64,000 nucleotides of DNA from Acidobacteriota bacterium (lineage in GTDB: Bacteria; Acidobacteriota; Terriglobia; Terriglobales; Acidobacteriaceae): the NCBI GenBank assembly GCA_021779935.1, contig JAJXZT010000027.1, positions 62,001-126,000 of the forward strand, in the 5' to 3' direction. This document shows, one piece after another, positions 23,744 through 32,085 of the stretch (the first letter of the stretch is position 1; every line of letters starts with the position of its first letter). Under the pieces are notes generated by a model. The model did no database searches, was not told where the DNA came from, and was given only the letters and a program-made list of their open reading frames with translations. A program made the translations under genes and the position numbers.

Positions 23744-25093
23744 ATGTTTCGTCGCATCACCTTTGCCATGCTGCTGGGAGTGCTCTTGCTCGCCGGCGCC
23801 GCATGCACCAATAAACATGTAAAGAACCCTCTGGCGCAGGTCGATTCCAAGCAACCCGACAAAGTTCTCTTCGATCGCGCAATGGACGCGATGAAGCACA
23901 ACAAGTACGACGTCGCGCGCCTCAGTCTCCAGACCCTGATCAACACCTACCCGGACTCCGAATATGTGGCACGCGCCAAGCTGGGCATCGGCGACTCCTG
24001 GTACGCAGAGGGTGGGTCGGCTGCCTGGGCCCAGGCAGAGAGCGAATACAGGGACTTCCAGACGTTCTTCCCCAACATGCCGGAAGCGGCCGAGGCGCAG
24101 TACAAGATCGCCGAAATCCACTACCGTCAGATGGAGAAGCCTGACCGCGACTACACCCACGCCAAGCGCGCCGAGGACGAGTTCCGCACCCTGCTGCTGC
24201 AATATCCAGACAGCAAGCTGGTGCCGGAAGCCCGCCTCAAGCTGCTGCAGGTGCAGGAAGTACTGGCCGAGCGCGAGTATCGCATCGGGCACTTCTACTA
24301 CATGCGCGAATCCTGGCCGGCTGCCATCGCGCGCCTCAAGTCGCTGACCGATACCTATCCGCTCTATAGCAAGGCCGACGAGGCGCTTTACGAGTTGGGC
24401 GATGCCTATGCCACCGAGGCCAAGCTGATCCGTAACTCCAAGCTGCCGGATACCGCCAAGAACAAGCTGATCCGTGAGTACGAGGACAATGCCGCCACTG
24501 CATTCTCCAAGATCATCACCCGTTATCCGGTGATGCCGCGTGCGGAAGATGCCAGGAAGCGTCTGGCCGAACTTGATCGCCCGATTCCGAAGCCGACCGA
24601 AGAGGCCATCGCCCTCAACAAGAAGGAAGTGGAAAGTCGCGGCAGTGTTGGCCGCTTTGATCGCGTCATGGACAACTTCCACAAGCGTCCCGAGGTGGCA
24701 ACCGCAACGAAATTCGGAGAGCCGACGCTGGTTGATCCGAAACAAACGGATGCCGCTACCATCGTCCGTTCCGCCAACGAAGAAGTGTTGGCAGGTCTGG
24801 AAGAAGCGCGGAAGGCCAACAATAAGGTTTCGGTGCAGCCGGTCTCGGGGGATGGCAAGATTCCCGTGAGCCAGCCGACGCCACGTTCTGATCCTTCCAC
24901 TGTCACCAGCGGCGTGCAGCCTGCGCCGGGCGACCAGGCCGCGCCTCCACCGGCGCAGGTAAATGAAATCAACGATGGGCAGTCCTCCAGTTCGTCAAAG
25001 GCGTCACCTTCCGGCTCCGGAAAGAAGCAGGACGATACTTCTTCCAGCAAGAGCAAGAAGAAACATGGACTGCGCAAGTTGATCCCGTTCTAG
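23744..25093 (+). CDS. bamD: BamD/ComL-like outer membrane assembly lipoprotein with long C-terminal extension
   Basis: Tetratricopeptide lipoprotein of the beta-barrel assembly machine, acting on the periplasmic face of the outer membrane. The ATG at 23744 has GGAG 8 nt upstream. A signal sequence ends in LLLAGAAC with Cys21 as the lipidation site. TPR-like helices follow (about 40-290), with DYVARLSLQTLINTYPDSEY-type repeats such as YDVARLSLQTLINTYPDSEY at about 55-74 and FRTLLLQYPDSKLVPEARLK. The total of 449 residues far exceeds the usual 240-260: after residue 300 comes a low-complexity Ser/Pro/Lys-rich tail ending KKKHGLRKLIPF. Such tails are seen in acidobacterial versions; its role is unknown. 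A strong terminator follows. Confidence 0.82.
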   Translation: MFRRITFAMLLGVLLLAGAACTNKHVKNPLAQVDSKQPDKVLFDRAMDAMKHNKYDVARLSLQTLINTYPDSEYVARAKLGIGDSWYAEGGSAAWAQAESEYRDFQTFFPNMPEAAEAQYKIAEIHYRQMEKPDRDYTHAKRAEDEFRTLLLQYPDSKLVPEARLKLLQVQEVLAEREYRIGHFYYMRESWPAAIARLKSLTDTYPLYSKADEALYELGDAYATEAKLIRNSKLPDTAKNKLIREYEDNAATAFSKIITRYPVMPRAEDARKRLAELDRPIPKPTEEAIALNKKEVESRGSVGRFDRVMDNFHKRPEVATATKFGEPTLVDPKQTDAATIVRSANEEVLAGLEEARKANNKVSVQPVSGDGKIPVSQPTPRSDPSTVTSGVQPAPGDQAAPPPAQVNEINDGQSSSSSKASPSGSGKKQDDTSSSKSKKKHGLRKLIPF

Positions 25094-25105
25094 ATTCGCG
25101 TGGAT

Positions 25106-25134
25106 GCCCGCCAGGCCTTGCCCGGCGGGCTTTT
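25106..25134 (+). terminator. Rho-independent terminator after bamD
   Basis: GCCCGCC (25106-25112) and GGCGGGC (25124-25130) pair perfectly, followed by TTTTC. Confidence 0.85.
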
Positions 25135-25188
25135 CGTGTATTGGGCCTCCGTTACCAAATGACAGGCCCTTCCGAGGCGAGTGAACCG

Positions 25189-25217
25189 TTGACGGAGCTG
25201 GACTTAAGAGCTAAGGT
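25189..25217 (+). promoter_or_regulatory. Sigma-70-like promoter of the receiver-domain gene
   Basis: TTGACG (25189-25194), a 17-nt spacer and TAAGGT (25212-25217). Start of transcription would be near 25224, giving a leader of about 27 nt before the GTG at 25251. Confidence 0.6.
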
Positions 25218-25250
25218 CTGATTTAGCTCGCTAGTCGAGAAGGACTTCTC

Positions 25251-27323
25251 GTGTCTCTAAAAATCCTGCTTGCCGATGACAGCATGACTGCCCAGAACAT
25301 GGGCCGGAAAATCCTGACGGATGCCGGATATGAAGTGGTGCCTGTCAGCAACGGTGCGGCAGCCATCAAGAAAATTGCCGAAACCAAGCCACAAATCATC
25401 ATTCTGGACATTTACATGCCGGGTTACACCGGCCTTGAAGTGTGCGAGCGCATCAAGGGAAAGCCCGAAACAGCCAATATCCCGGTACTTCTTACCGTCG
25501 GCAAGATGGAACCCTATCGTCCGGAAGAGGGAGCCAAGGCCAAGGCCGATGGTGTCATCGTCAAGCCATTCGAGGCCACGGAACTGCTGGCGGCGGTGAA
25601 GCGAATTGCGGAAAAATTGGGAATCAGCGTTCCGGCCTCCGGCGGTTCTGCTGATTTCGAAAAGACCGTCCTGCTCCAAAAACCTCCCCTTCAGGAATTC
25701 AAGGACGAAACCTACGTACAGTGGAAGTCCGCGACCAACGAAGAGCCCGCGCAAGCACCTGCGGCGAATGTGCCAGCCGACGAGACTGTGGCGCCAGCGG
25801 CTCCCGCACCGCTTTACGAAGAGGCCTCCGAGCAGGCAACGCCTTTTACCATGAACGTAATGCCCCAGGGTACCGAGCCATCGGAACAGGCCTCCGTCCC
25901 TGAGCCGGCTCCGACCGCAATTTCCGAGTTCACCGGATACTCGTCGGAGATTGATCCCAGCCTTCTTGAGTCGCAGTCGATTCCCGTCCCGTCGGAATCT
26001 GTGCCTGCATTTGGTTTGCTGGATACACTCACAGCGCCTCCGCAGCCTGAGACCCATGCCGAGCCACCCACGTCGGAAGGTCTGGACCTCGGCGCAATGA
26101 TGATGGACAGCCTCATGGAGATGCCTCCGCTGGTGACGGCGGAAGAGCAGCCGTCCGACGAGACTATGCCCGAAGCTTCTGTCGAGCTTGCGCCTGTCGC
26201 ACAAATGGAGCCTGTTTCTCCTGAGCCGCAGGTTGAGTTTGCTGTCGCGGCCGAAGCGTCCCCGGAAATGATCGTCATGCCCGATCCGGGCCTGATGTCC
26301 CCGGAGGGCAAGTCCATCGAGCCGTCGAGCTTCTCCCCGGCGGGCAACGGCGGTATCGCCGACTTCATGATCGGCTCGGGTCAGGAACCAGCCCCTGAGC
26401 CTTCCATCGACATTGTTGATGAGTTGTTCGCAAGTCTCTCTGAAGACAACGCCATGGTTCCCGTGGCGGATCAACTGCCGCCGGAGCTTCTTGTAGCGGA
26501 ACCCCAAGCCGAACCCGAGCCGCTTTCCGTCCCTGAGCCCGAGGCAGTCGCCGCGCCAGAGGTCGTGCCTCCTGCTCCTCCGGTCGAGCAAAGCGCACCA
26601 ATAACCGAACGCGAACCCGAACCTGCGCCCCCGGAGCCAATGCGTATTGGACTGGAAGCGGAGCCGGTCGACCAGCCGCTTACTCTCGAAGAGCTCGATG
26701 CCATGCTTGGGCTCGATCTGCCGCCGCTGGACGAGCCAATTCCTGAAGGTGAACCGCAGGCCATGACGCTCGATGGCGAAATAGCGGCGGAGTCTCTCAC
26801 ACCGGAAGTTTCCGAAGTTCTTCCCGAGCCGCTGCCGGAGCCAACCTATTCCGCCCCGGTGGAACCGGTCGTTGCACCTGAGCCTGAGGCTCCGGTTGAG
26901 CCTCTCGTCGAGGCCGCGCCTGAACTGGCCGCCGCGCTTCCATCGTTGGCGGTGGAGGCTCCCATAGCCGCCGCGCCCGAACCGGTTGCCCCGGTCCTGG
27001 AGCCGCCTTTGCCCGAAGTCGCTCCCCCCGAATCGGTCCCGGAAATCAGCCCGGAGGTGATTCCACCTCCGAAGGTTGAGCGGCAGGAGGACCACGAGTT
27101 TGCCGCCGCCATGGCCGCCGCGCTGGACTCTCTCGGCGTGGAATCTTTGCCTGCCACCGCGGTTGCGGAGCATGTGGACGCCGTTGAGGTTTCTGCGCTT
27201 CAACCGGAGAGCGAGCCTGACCATGCGCATATCGCGGACGTCGTGCAGAGAGTCTTCGACCGTTACAAGTCGCAGATGATTGCCGACATCGCTCGCGAAC
27301 TCACGCAGAACCACGAAAAGTAA
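25251..27323 (+). CDS. CheY-like receiver domain fused to a 560-residue disordered Pro/Glu/Ala tail
   Basis: 690 residues from a GTG at 25251. Residues 1-125 are a complete response-regulator receiver: acidic pair Asp9/Asp10, phospho-acceptor Asp53 in IIILDIYMPGYTG, and the conserved Lys in VIVKPFEATEL (about 105). From about 145 to 640 the chain is almost entirely Pro, Glu, Ala, Val and Ser with no predicted fold. The last 45 residues become helical again (ADVVQRVFDRYKSQMIADIA), a conserved-looking C-terminal helix that may bind a partner. There is no DNA-binding or enzymatic output domain. It may be a scaffold or localisation hub, perhaps in type IV pilus or gliding control, but that is inference. 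It has its own promoter and terminator. Confidence 0.85.
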   Translation: MSLKILLADDSMTAQNMGRKILTDAGYEVVPVSNGAAAIKKIAETKPQIIILDIYMPGYTGLEVCERIKGKPETANIPVLLTVGKMEPYRPEEGAKAKADGVIVKPFEATELLAAVKRIAEKLGISVPASGGSADFEKTVLLQKPPLQEFKDETYVQWKSATNEEPAQAPAANVPADETVAPAAPAPLYEEASEQATPFTMNVMPQGTEPSEQASVPEPAPTAISEFTGYSSEIDPSLLESQSIPVPSESVPAFGLLDTLTAPPQPETHAEPPTSEGLDLGAMMMDSLMEMPPLVTAEEQPSDETMPEASVELAPVAQMEPVSPEPQVEFAVAAEASPEMIVMPDPGLMSPEGKSIEPSSFSPAGNGGIADFMIGSGQEPAPEPSIDIVDELFASLSEDNAMVPVADQLPPELLVAEPQAEPEPLSVPEPEAVAAPEVVPPAPPVEQSAPITEREPEPAPPEPMRIGLEAEPVDQPLTLEELDAMLGLDLPPLDEPIPEGEPQAMTLDGEIAAESLTPEVSEVLPEPLPEPTYSAPVEPVVAPEPEAPVEPLVEAAPELAAALPSLAVEAPIAAAPEPVAPVLEPPLPEVAPPESVPEISPEVIPPPKVERQEDHEFAAAMAAALDSLGVESLPATAVAEHVDAVEVSALQPESEPDHAHIADVVQRVFDRYKSQMIADIARELTQNHEK

Positions 27324-27339
27324 TTCTGGAGATGCACTG

Positions 27340-27365
27340 GCCCTCCCCGCGCGGGAGGGCTTTTT
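27340..27365 (+). terminator. Rho-independent terminator
   Basis: GCCCTCC and GGAGGGC arms (27340-27360) with a CG-rich loop, followed by five T. It ends the receiver-domain transcript. Confidence 0.88.
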
Positions 27366-27449
27366 GCTTCAGAATCCGCGGCAGAAGCTATCGCACGAAT
27401 TGCTCTTTGTTTTCCTCACCGGTAAACTCGATAGTTACTCTCGTTGAAA

Positions 27450-27455
27450 GATAAT
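27450..27455 (+). promoter_or_regulatory. -10 (GATAAT) for a leaderless valS
   Basis: GATAAT ends 7 nt before the valS ATG at 27463. No Shine-Dalgarno; -35 not recognisable. Confidence 0.5.
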
Positions 27456-27462
27456 TATCCGA

Positions 27463-30264
27463 ATGCCTCACGATCTTCCCAAGGCGTATGACCCGGGCGC
27501 GATTGAGTCGCGCTGGGCTGAATACTGGGTGGAGCAGCAGCTCTTTACCGTTGAAAATTCCACGCATGACGCATCCAGCCAGCAGGCTTTCACGCTCTTG
27601 CTGCCGCCGCCCAACGTCACCGGACGTCTGCACATGGGCCACATGCTCAACCATACGCAGATGGATATCATGGTGCGCTGGCATCGCATGCGCGGCTTCC
27701 GGACCCTGTGGCTTCCGGGCACCGACCACGCCGGCATCGCGACGCAGTTGATGGTGGAGCGCCAGCTTGCCGCCGAGGGCAAGAATCGCCGCGACATGGG
27801 TCGCGAGGCATTCCTCGCGCGCGTGTGGGAATGGCGCAAGCAATATGGCGGCGCCATCATCGACCAGATGAAGCGCATCGGCGACTCCGTCGATTGGGGC
27901 CGCGAATACTTCACCATGGACGAGCACCTCTCGCGCGCCGTGCGCGAAGCCTTCGTCCGTCTCTACGAAGAGGGACTGGTCTATCGCGGCACCTACATCG
28001 TCAACTGGTGTCCGCGCTGCGTCACCGCAATCTCCGATCTCGAAGTCGTGCATGAAGAGACGCAGGGCAAGCTGTGGGAGATTCGCTATCCCGTCGTTGG
28101 CAGCGACGAATTCATCATTGTGGCCACCACGCGCCCGGAGACGATGCTTGGCGACACTGCCGTTGCCGTGAATCCGAAGGACGAGCGCTACCGCCATCTG
28201 CACGGCAAGTCGGTTCGACTGCCGCTGATGAATCGCGAGATTCCGATCATCCTCGACGAGCTTGCCAATCCCGAGTTCGGTACCGGCGCCGTCAAGGTCA
28301 CGCCCGCCCACGATCCCAACGATTACGAAGCCGGCCTGCGCCACAAGCTGCCGCAGATTGCGGTGATGAATGAGTTGGGCCGGATGAACGATCAGGCCGG
28401 GTCGTATGCCGGACTGGATCGCTTCGAGGCGCGCGAAAAAATCGTGCAGGATCTCGAAGAGCAGGGCTACCTCGTCGGCATCAAGGACCACGTGCTTGCC
28501 ATCGGCAAGTGCGACCGTTGCAAGACGATCGTGGAGCCGCGCATCTCCGAGCAGTGGTTCGTTGCCGTCAATAAGCAGCCCAGGTTGGGCGGCTTGAGCA
28601 TGGCGCAGGCCGCGATTGAAGTCGTCAAGAACGGATCGATTCGCTTCACGCCCGACAACTACAAGGCCATCTACCTGCAATGGATGGAGAACATCCACGA
28701 CTGGTGCATCTCGCGCCAGCTCTGGTGGGGACATCGCATCCCCGTCTGGTACTGCCGTCCGTGCGGCGAAATGATCGTCGCCAAGGAGACGCCGTCGAAG
28801 TGTCCCAAGTGTGGCAACGCCGAGTTGCAGCAGGATGTCGATGTGCTCGACACCTGGTTCTCCTCCGGCCTGCTGCCCTTCAGCGCCATGGGTTGGCCCG
28901 AGAGCGCGCCGGATTTGCAGTCGTTCTATCCCACGTCGCTGCTCATCACCGGCTTCGACATTCTCTTTTTCTGGGTGGCGCGCATGATCATGATGGGCTG
29001 CCACTTCATGAACGCTCCGCACCGGCCCACGTCCGCGCCCGCCGATGCCGAAGGCCAGTTGCGCGAATCCGTGCCCTTCCGCGATGTCTACATTCATTCG
29101 CTGGTGCGCGATGCCGAGCGCCAGAAGATGTCCAAGACCAAGGGCAACGTTGTCGATCCCATTCAGGTCATCGAAAAGTTCGGCACGGATGCGACGCGCT
29201 TCACCTTGGCCGCCATGGCGGCTCCCGGCACCGACATCGCTTTCAGCGAAACCCGCACCGAGAGCTACCGCGCCTTTGCCAACAAAATCTGGAACGCCGC
29301 GCGCTTCCTCTTCATGAACGTCGACCGTTCGGAGGAGGAGAAGAACTGGTCGCTTGCGGAGTTCCGCAAAGTTGCGCCGAAGCCGGGTGACGCCGGACTC
29401 CCCGGATTCTCCACCGCCACGTTGGAAGATCGCTGGATTCTTTCGCGCTTCAACCGTGTCGCGCAGGAAGCCAACGAGGCGTTGGAGCAGTACCGCTTCC
29501 ACGAGGCGGCTCATGTCGTCTACCACTTCTTCTGGGGAGAGTTCTGCGACTGGTACATCGAACTCGTAAAGCCGCGCCTGGCGCCCATTACCAGCGGCGA
29601 ACGCATCCAGGCGCGGATTGCCTTCGAGAACGTAGTGCGCGTCTTTGAGGCATCGCTGCGCCTTCTGTCTCCGTTCATGCCCTTCATCACCGAGGAGATC
29701 TGGCACGCTGTCTATGACGGTGTGCCGCCCTGCAAGTCGATTGCGCTCGCCAGCTATCCAAAGCCCGATCCTCAGCAGATACTGTCTTCGGACGAAACCG
29801 ACATGGCGATGCTTCAGGAGTTGATCGTCAGCGTGCGCAACATCCGGGCCGAATTAAAGGCGGAACCAAAGGCGAAGCTCGACATCGAAGTATTTTGTGA
29901 CGAGCACCTGCGCGACGTTTTCGACCGTAATCACAGCGCCGTGCAGCGCCTGGCAAACGTCGAGCGGATTGTCTTCGTCAACGAGTCATTGGCAAAAGTC
30001 GCCAACGCCCGCAGCAGCGCTCGCTTTGATGTCCGGTTGGTGTACGAACAGAAGATCGATGTCGCCGCCGAACGCGAGCGCCTCACCAAGGACGTGGAGC
30101 GGCTGACGAAGGAAATTGCAAAAGCGGAAGCGCAGTTGAAGAACGAGTCCTTCCTGGCGAAGGCCCCGGCAAATGTCGTGGACGGCCTGCGGAAGAAGCA
30201 CGACGAAAACGTGTTGCTGCTGGAGAAGGCGCAGGCCGCTCTCAGCGAACTGGAAGGTAAATAG
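27463..30264 (+). CDS. valS: Valine--tRNA ligase
   Basis: Class I synthetase of 933 residues that charges tRNA-Val and edits threonine. The HIGH signature is HMGH at 57-60 inside PPPNVTGRLHMGH, and KMSKT lies at 555-559. The editing (CP1) domain with TTRPETMLGDTAVAV is at about residues 220-235. The C-terminus ends in the valyl-type coiled coil (about 865-933, starting DVAAERERLTKDVERLTK), separating it from IleRS and LeuRS. Zinc-knuckle-like CxxC pairs (CRPCGE, CPKCGN) near 428-450 are also present. The ATG at 27463 follows a GATAAT by 7 nt, consistent with a leaderless mRNA. nadC follows by 9 bp, so the two are probably co-transcribed. Confidence 0.97.
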   Translation: MPHDLPKAYDPGAIESRWAEYWVEQQLFTVENSTHDASSQQAFTLLLPPPNVTGRLHMGHMLNHTQMDIMVRWHRMRGFRTLWLPGTDHAGIATQLMVERQLAAEGKNRRDMGREAFLARVWEWRKQYGGAIIDQMKRIGDSVDWGREYFTMDEHLSRAVREAFVRLYEEGLVYRGTYIVNWCPRCVTAISDLEVVHEETQGKLWEIRYPVVGSDEFIIVATTRPETMLGDTAVAVNPKDERYRHLHGKSVRLPLMNREIPIILDELANPEFGTGAVKVTPAHDPNDYEAGLRHKLPQIAVMNELGRMNDQAGSYAGLDRFEAREKIVQDLEEQGYLVGIKDHVLAIGKCDRCKTIVEPRISEQWFVAVNKQPRLGGLSMAQAAIEVVKNGSIRFTPDNYKAIYLQWMENIHDWCISRQLWWGHRIPVWYCRPCGEMIVAKETPSKCPKCGNAELQQDVDVLDTWFSSGLLPFSAMGWPESAPDLQSFYPTSLLITGFDILFFWVARMIMMGCHFMNAPHRPTSAPADAEGQLRESVPFRDVYIHSLVRDAERQKMSKTKGNVVDPIQVIEKFGTDATRFTLAAMAAPGTDIAFSETRTESYRAFANKIWNAARFLFMNVDRSEEEKNWSLAEFRKVAPKPGDAGLPGFSTATLEDRWILSRFNRVAQEANEALEQYRFHEAAHVVYHFFWGEFCDWYIELVKPRLAPITSGERIQARIAFENVVRVFEASLRLLSPFMPFITEEIWHAVYDGVPPCKSIALASYPKPDPQQILSSDETDMAMLQELIVSVRNIRAELKAEPKAKLDIEVFCDEHLRDVFDRNHSAVQRLANVERIVFVNESLAKVANARSSARFDVRLVYEQKIDVAAERERLTKDVERLTKEIAKAEAQLKNESFLAKAPANVVDGLRKKHDENVLLLEKAQAALSELEGK

Positions 30265-30273
30265 AGGCTCATC

Positions 30274-31152
30274 ATGGACTGGACCAGCCGCCGCGCCACT
30301 GCCATCGTGGAAACCGCGCTGACCGAGGATCGCGCCACGCGCGATGCCACCACGTATGCCTGCATCGACCCGCAACAGCAGGCCACCGCCACCGTGCTCG
30401 CCAAGCAGGACTGTGTGCTTTCCGGCGTCGGCGTCATACAGCGCGTGCTCGATGTCTTCGCCGCGCTCGATGGCGCCGTCGTTGCGCACCCGGAAGTGGT
30501 GATGCACGGCGAAATCTTCGATGGTGTACGCCTTCGTAAAGGCCACACCGTGGCGGTTATTCGCCACAACGCGCGCGTCATCCTCTCCTGCGAACGCGTT
30601 ATTCTCAACATTCTTCAGCGCATGAGCGGCATCGCCACGGAAACCCGCAAATACGTCGACGCCGTTGCCGGCACGCGCGCCCGCATCCTTGACACTCGCA
30701 AGACCATGCCCGGCCTGCGCTTGCTCGACAAATACGCCGTTCGCTGCGGCGGCGGGCAGAATCACCGGCTCGATCTCTCCGATGGCATCCTCATCAAGAA
30801 CAACCACATTGATCTCGCGGGCGGTATTCAAACCGTGCTGGAGCGCGCCCATCGCAATCGTCGCGGCGAGCAGCCCATCGAGGTGGAAGTTCGCAACCTG
30901 GAAGAGCTCGAACAGGCGTTGCAGTTCGGCGCCGAAGCACTCCTGCTCGACAACATGACGCCGGAGATGGTGCGCCAGGCCGTGGATCGCGTGCAGAAAC
31001 ACACCCGTCGCATCTCCACGGAAGCCTCCGGCGGCATCACTCTTGAGAATGTTCGTGCCTATGCCGAAGCCGGTGTCGATTACATCTCCGTGGGAGCCTT
31101 GACGCACTCGTCCCGTGCCGTTGACCTCAGCATGAGAATTCAGCCGGCCTAG
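30274..31152 (+). CDS. nadC: Nicotinate-nucleotide pyrophosphorylase (carboxylating)
   Basis: Quinolinate phosphoribosyltransferase of 292 residues, making nicotinate mononucleotide for NAD synthesis. The N-terminal sandwich domain leads into the barrel with HTVAVIRHNARVILSCERV and NILQRMSGIAT (about 105-120). TRKTMPGLR (about 145-153) is the substrate-binding signature, and KNNH (about 173-176) follows. The second half has VEVRNLEELEQAL, DNMTPE and EASGGITLENV, the last contributing phosphate ligands. An AGAGG lies 7-8 nt before the ATG. It starts 9 bp after valS, so it likely shares its transcript. No nadA or nadB is present in the window. Confidence 0.95.
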   Translation: MDWTSRRATAIVETALTEDRATRDATTYACIDPQQQATATVLAKQDCVLSGVGVIQRVLDVFAALDGAVVAHPEVVMHGEIFDGVRLRKGHTVAVIRHNARVILSCERVILNILQRMSGIATETRKYVDAVAGTRARILDTRKTMPGLRLLDKYAVRCGGGQNHRLDLSDGILIKNNHIDLAGGIQTVLERAHRNRRGEQPIEVEVRNLEELEQALQFGAEALLLDNMTPEMVRQAVDRVQKHTRRISTEASGGITLENVRAYAEAGVDYISVGALTHSSRAVDLSMRIQPA

Positions 31153-31362
31153 GCCCCGGCTGATATTTTTTCAACACCTTTGTCGCGGCCCGCCGTCTAA
31201 GCTTCTGTCGCACACCTGTGCTTCGTACCAGCCATGGCGAAATCGTGGGGATTTTGCCGTCCGCGGAGAGCCGCGGATGTAGTTGTTACAACAAACAATT
31301 CTGCATCCCTTTCCGGCCGGATGCGTCTCTATTACCATCCACCACTCTGGAGAATAATTCGA

Positions 31363-31965
31363 ATGTCAAAACGCTTCCTGCTCACGTTTGCCGTCGTACT
31401 TGCCTTTGCCCTCTCGGCCTTCGCCGCCGACGAATACAATATCGACCCCGTGCATTCGTCCGCCAACTTCTCCGTCACGCACATGCTCATCAGCACCGTC
31501 CATGGACGCTTTGACAAGGTCACCGGCACCATCACTTACGATCCCAACGATCCTTCGAAGTGCTCTGTAACCGCCGTTATTCCCGTCAGCAGTATCGACA
31601 CCGATAGCCAGATGCGCGACAACGATCTGCGCAGCGCCCGTTTCTTCGAAGTCGACAAGTACCCCGAAATTCGCTTCCAGAGCGCCAGTGTCCGCAAGGT
31701 CGGTGACGACAAGTACATTGCCACCGGCAGCCTCACCATGAAGGACTCCACCCGGCAGATTGAGCTTCCGTTTACCGTTCACACGGCGGTCATCCACGGT
31801 CAGAAGAAGATGGGTGTGGAAGTCGAGCCGATCGTGCTCAATCGCTTCGACTACGATTTGAGCTTCGATCCCACCGGCGCCACGGTTGGCAAGGACGTTA
31901 CCGTGCAGATCAGCCTTGAGGCCGACGAAGTGCCCACGGCTAAAGTCGTCCCGGCCAAGAAGTAG
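31363..31965 (+). CDS. YceI family periplasmic protein
   Basis: Secreted lipocalin-like protein of 200 residues that in characterised homologues binds polyisoprenoids. The ATG at 31363 is chosen (TGGAGA about 10 nt upstream) because it gives a clean signal peptide: MSKRFLLTFAVVLAFALSAF, with cleavage after AFA and a mature start near DEYNIDPVHS. The mature chain has the YceI signature FSVTHMLISTVHGRF (about 36-50) and the strand-rich pattern through GATVGKDVTVQISLEA. The longer frame from 31234 would bury the signal peptide. A terminator follows. It stands alone between nadC and birA. Exact ligand unknown. Confidence 0.9.
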   Translation: MSKRFLLTFAVVLAFALSAFAADEYNIDPVHSSANFSVTHMLISTVHGRFDKVTGTITYDPNDPSKCSVTAVIPVSSIDTDSQMRDNDLRSARFFEVDKYPEIRFQSASVRKVGDDKYIATGSLTMKDSTRQIELPFTVHTAVIHGQKKMGVEVEPIVLNRFDYDLSFDPTGATVGKDVTVQISLEADEVPTAKVVPAKK

Positions 31966-31988
31966 CCGCAATCCTGCTTTTCGCCCAG

Positions 31989-32012
31989 AAGGCCGCTCCC
32001 GTAGCGGCCTTT
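31989..32012 (+). terminator. Terminator after the YceI gene
   Basis: AAGGCCGCT (31989-31997), loop CCCGT, and AGCGGCCTT (32003-32011) form a 9-bp perfect stem. The tail TCCTG is only weakly T-rich, so it may be less efficient. Confidence 0.65.
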
Positions 32013-32085
32013 CCTGCTGTTTGCCACGCGTTTTGTTTTGCCCGCCGCTTGCCGCTGCCGGATAATCTCTGTGGGTATCCGCCAG

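Noticed and set aside
25257-27314. A 685-residue open frame on the minus strand
   Set aside because: It is the mirror of the receiver-domain gene; its composition (Arg/Gly/Leu/His-rich) is what GC-rich codon shadows give, and it has no start site or motif.
27388-29706. A 772-residue minus-strand open frame
   Set aside because: Antisense shadow of valS, whose motifs are complete on the plus strand.
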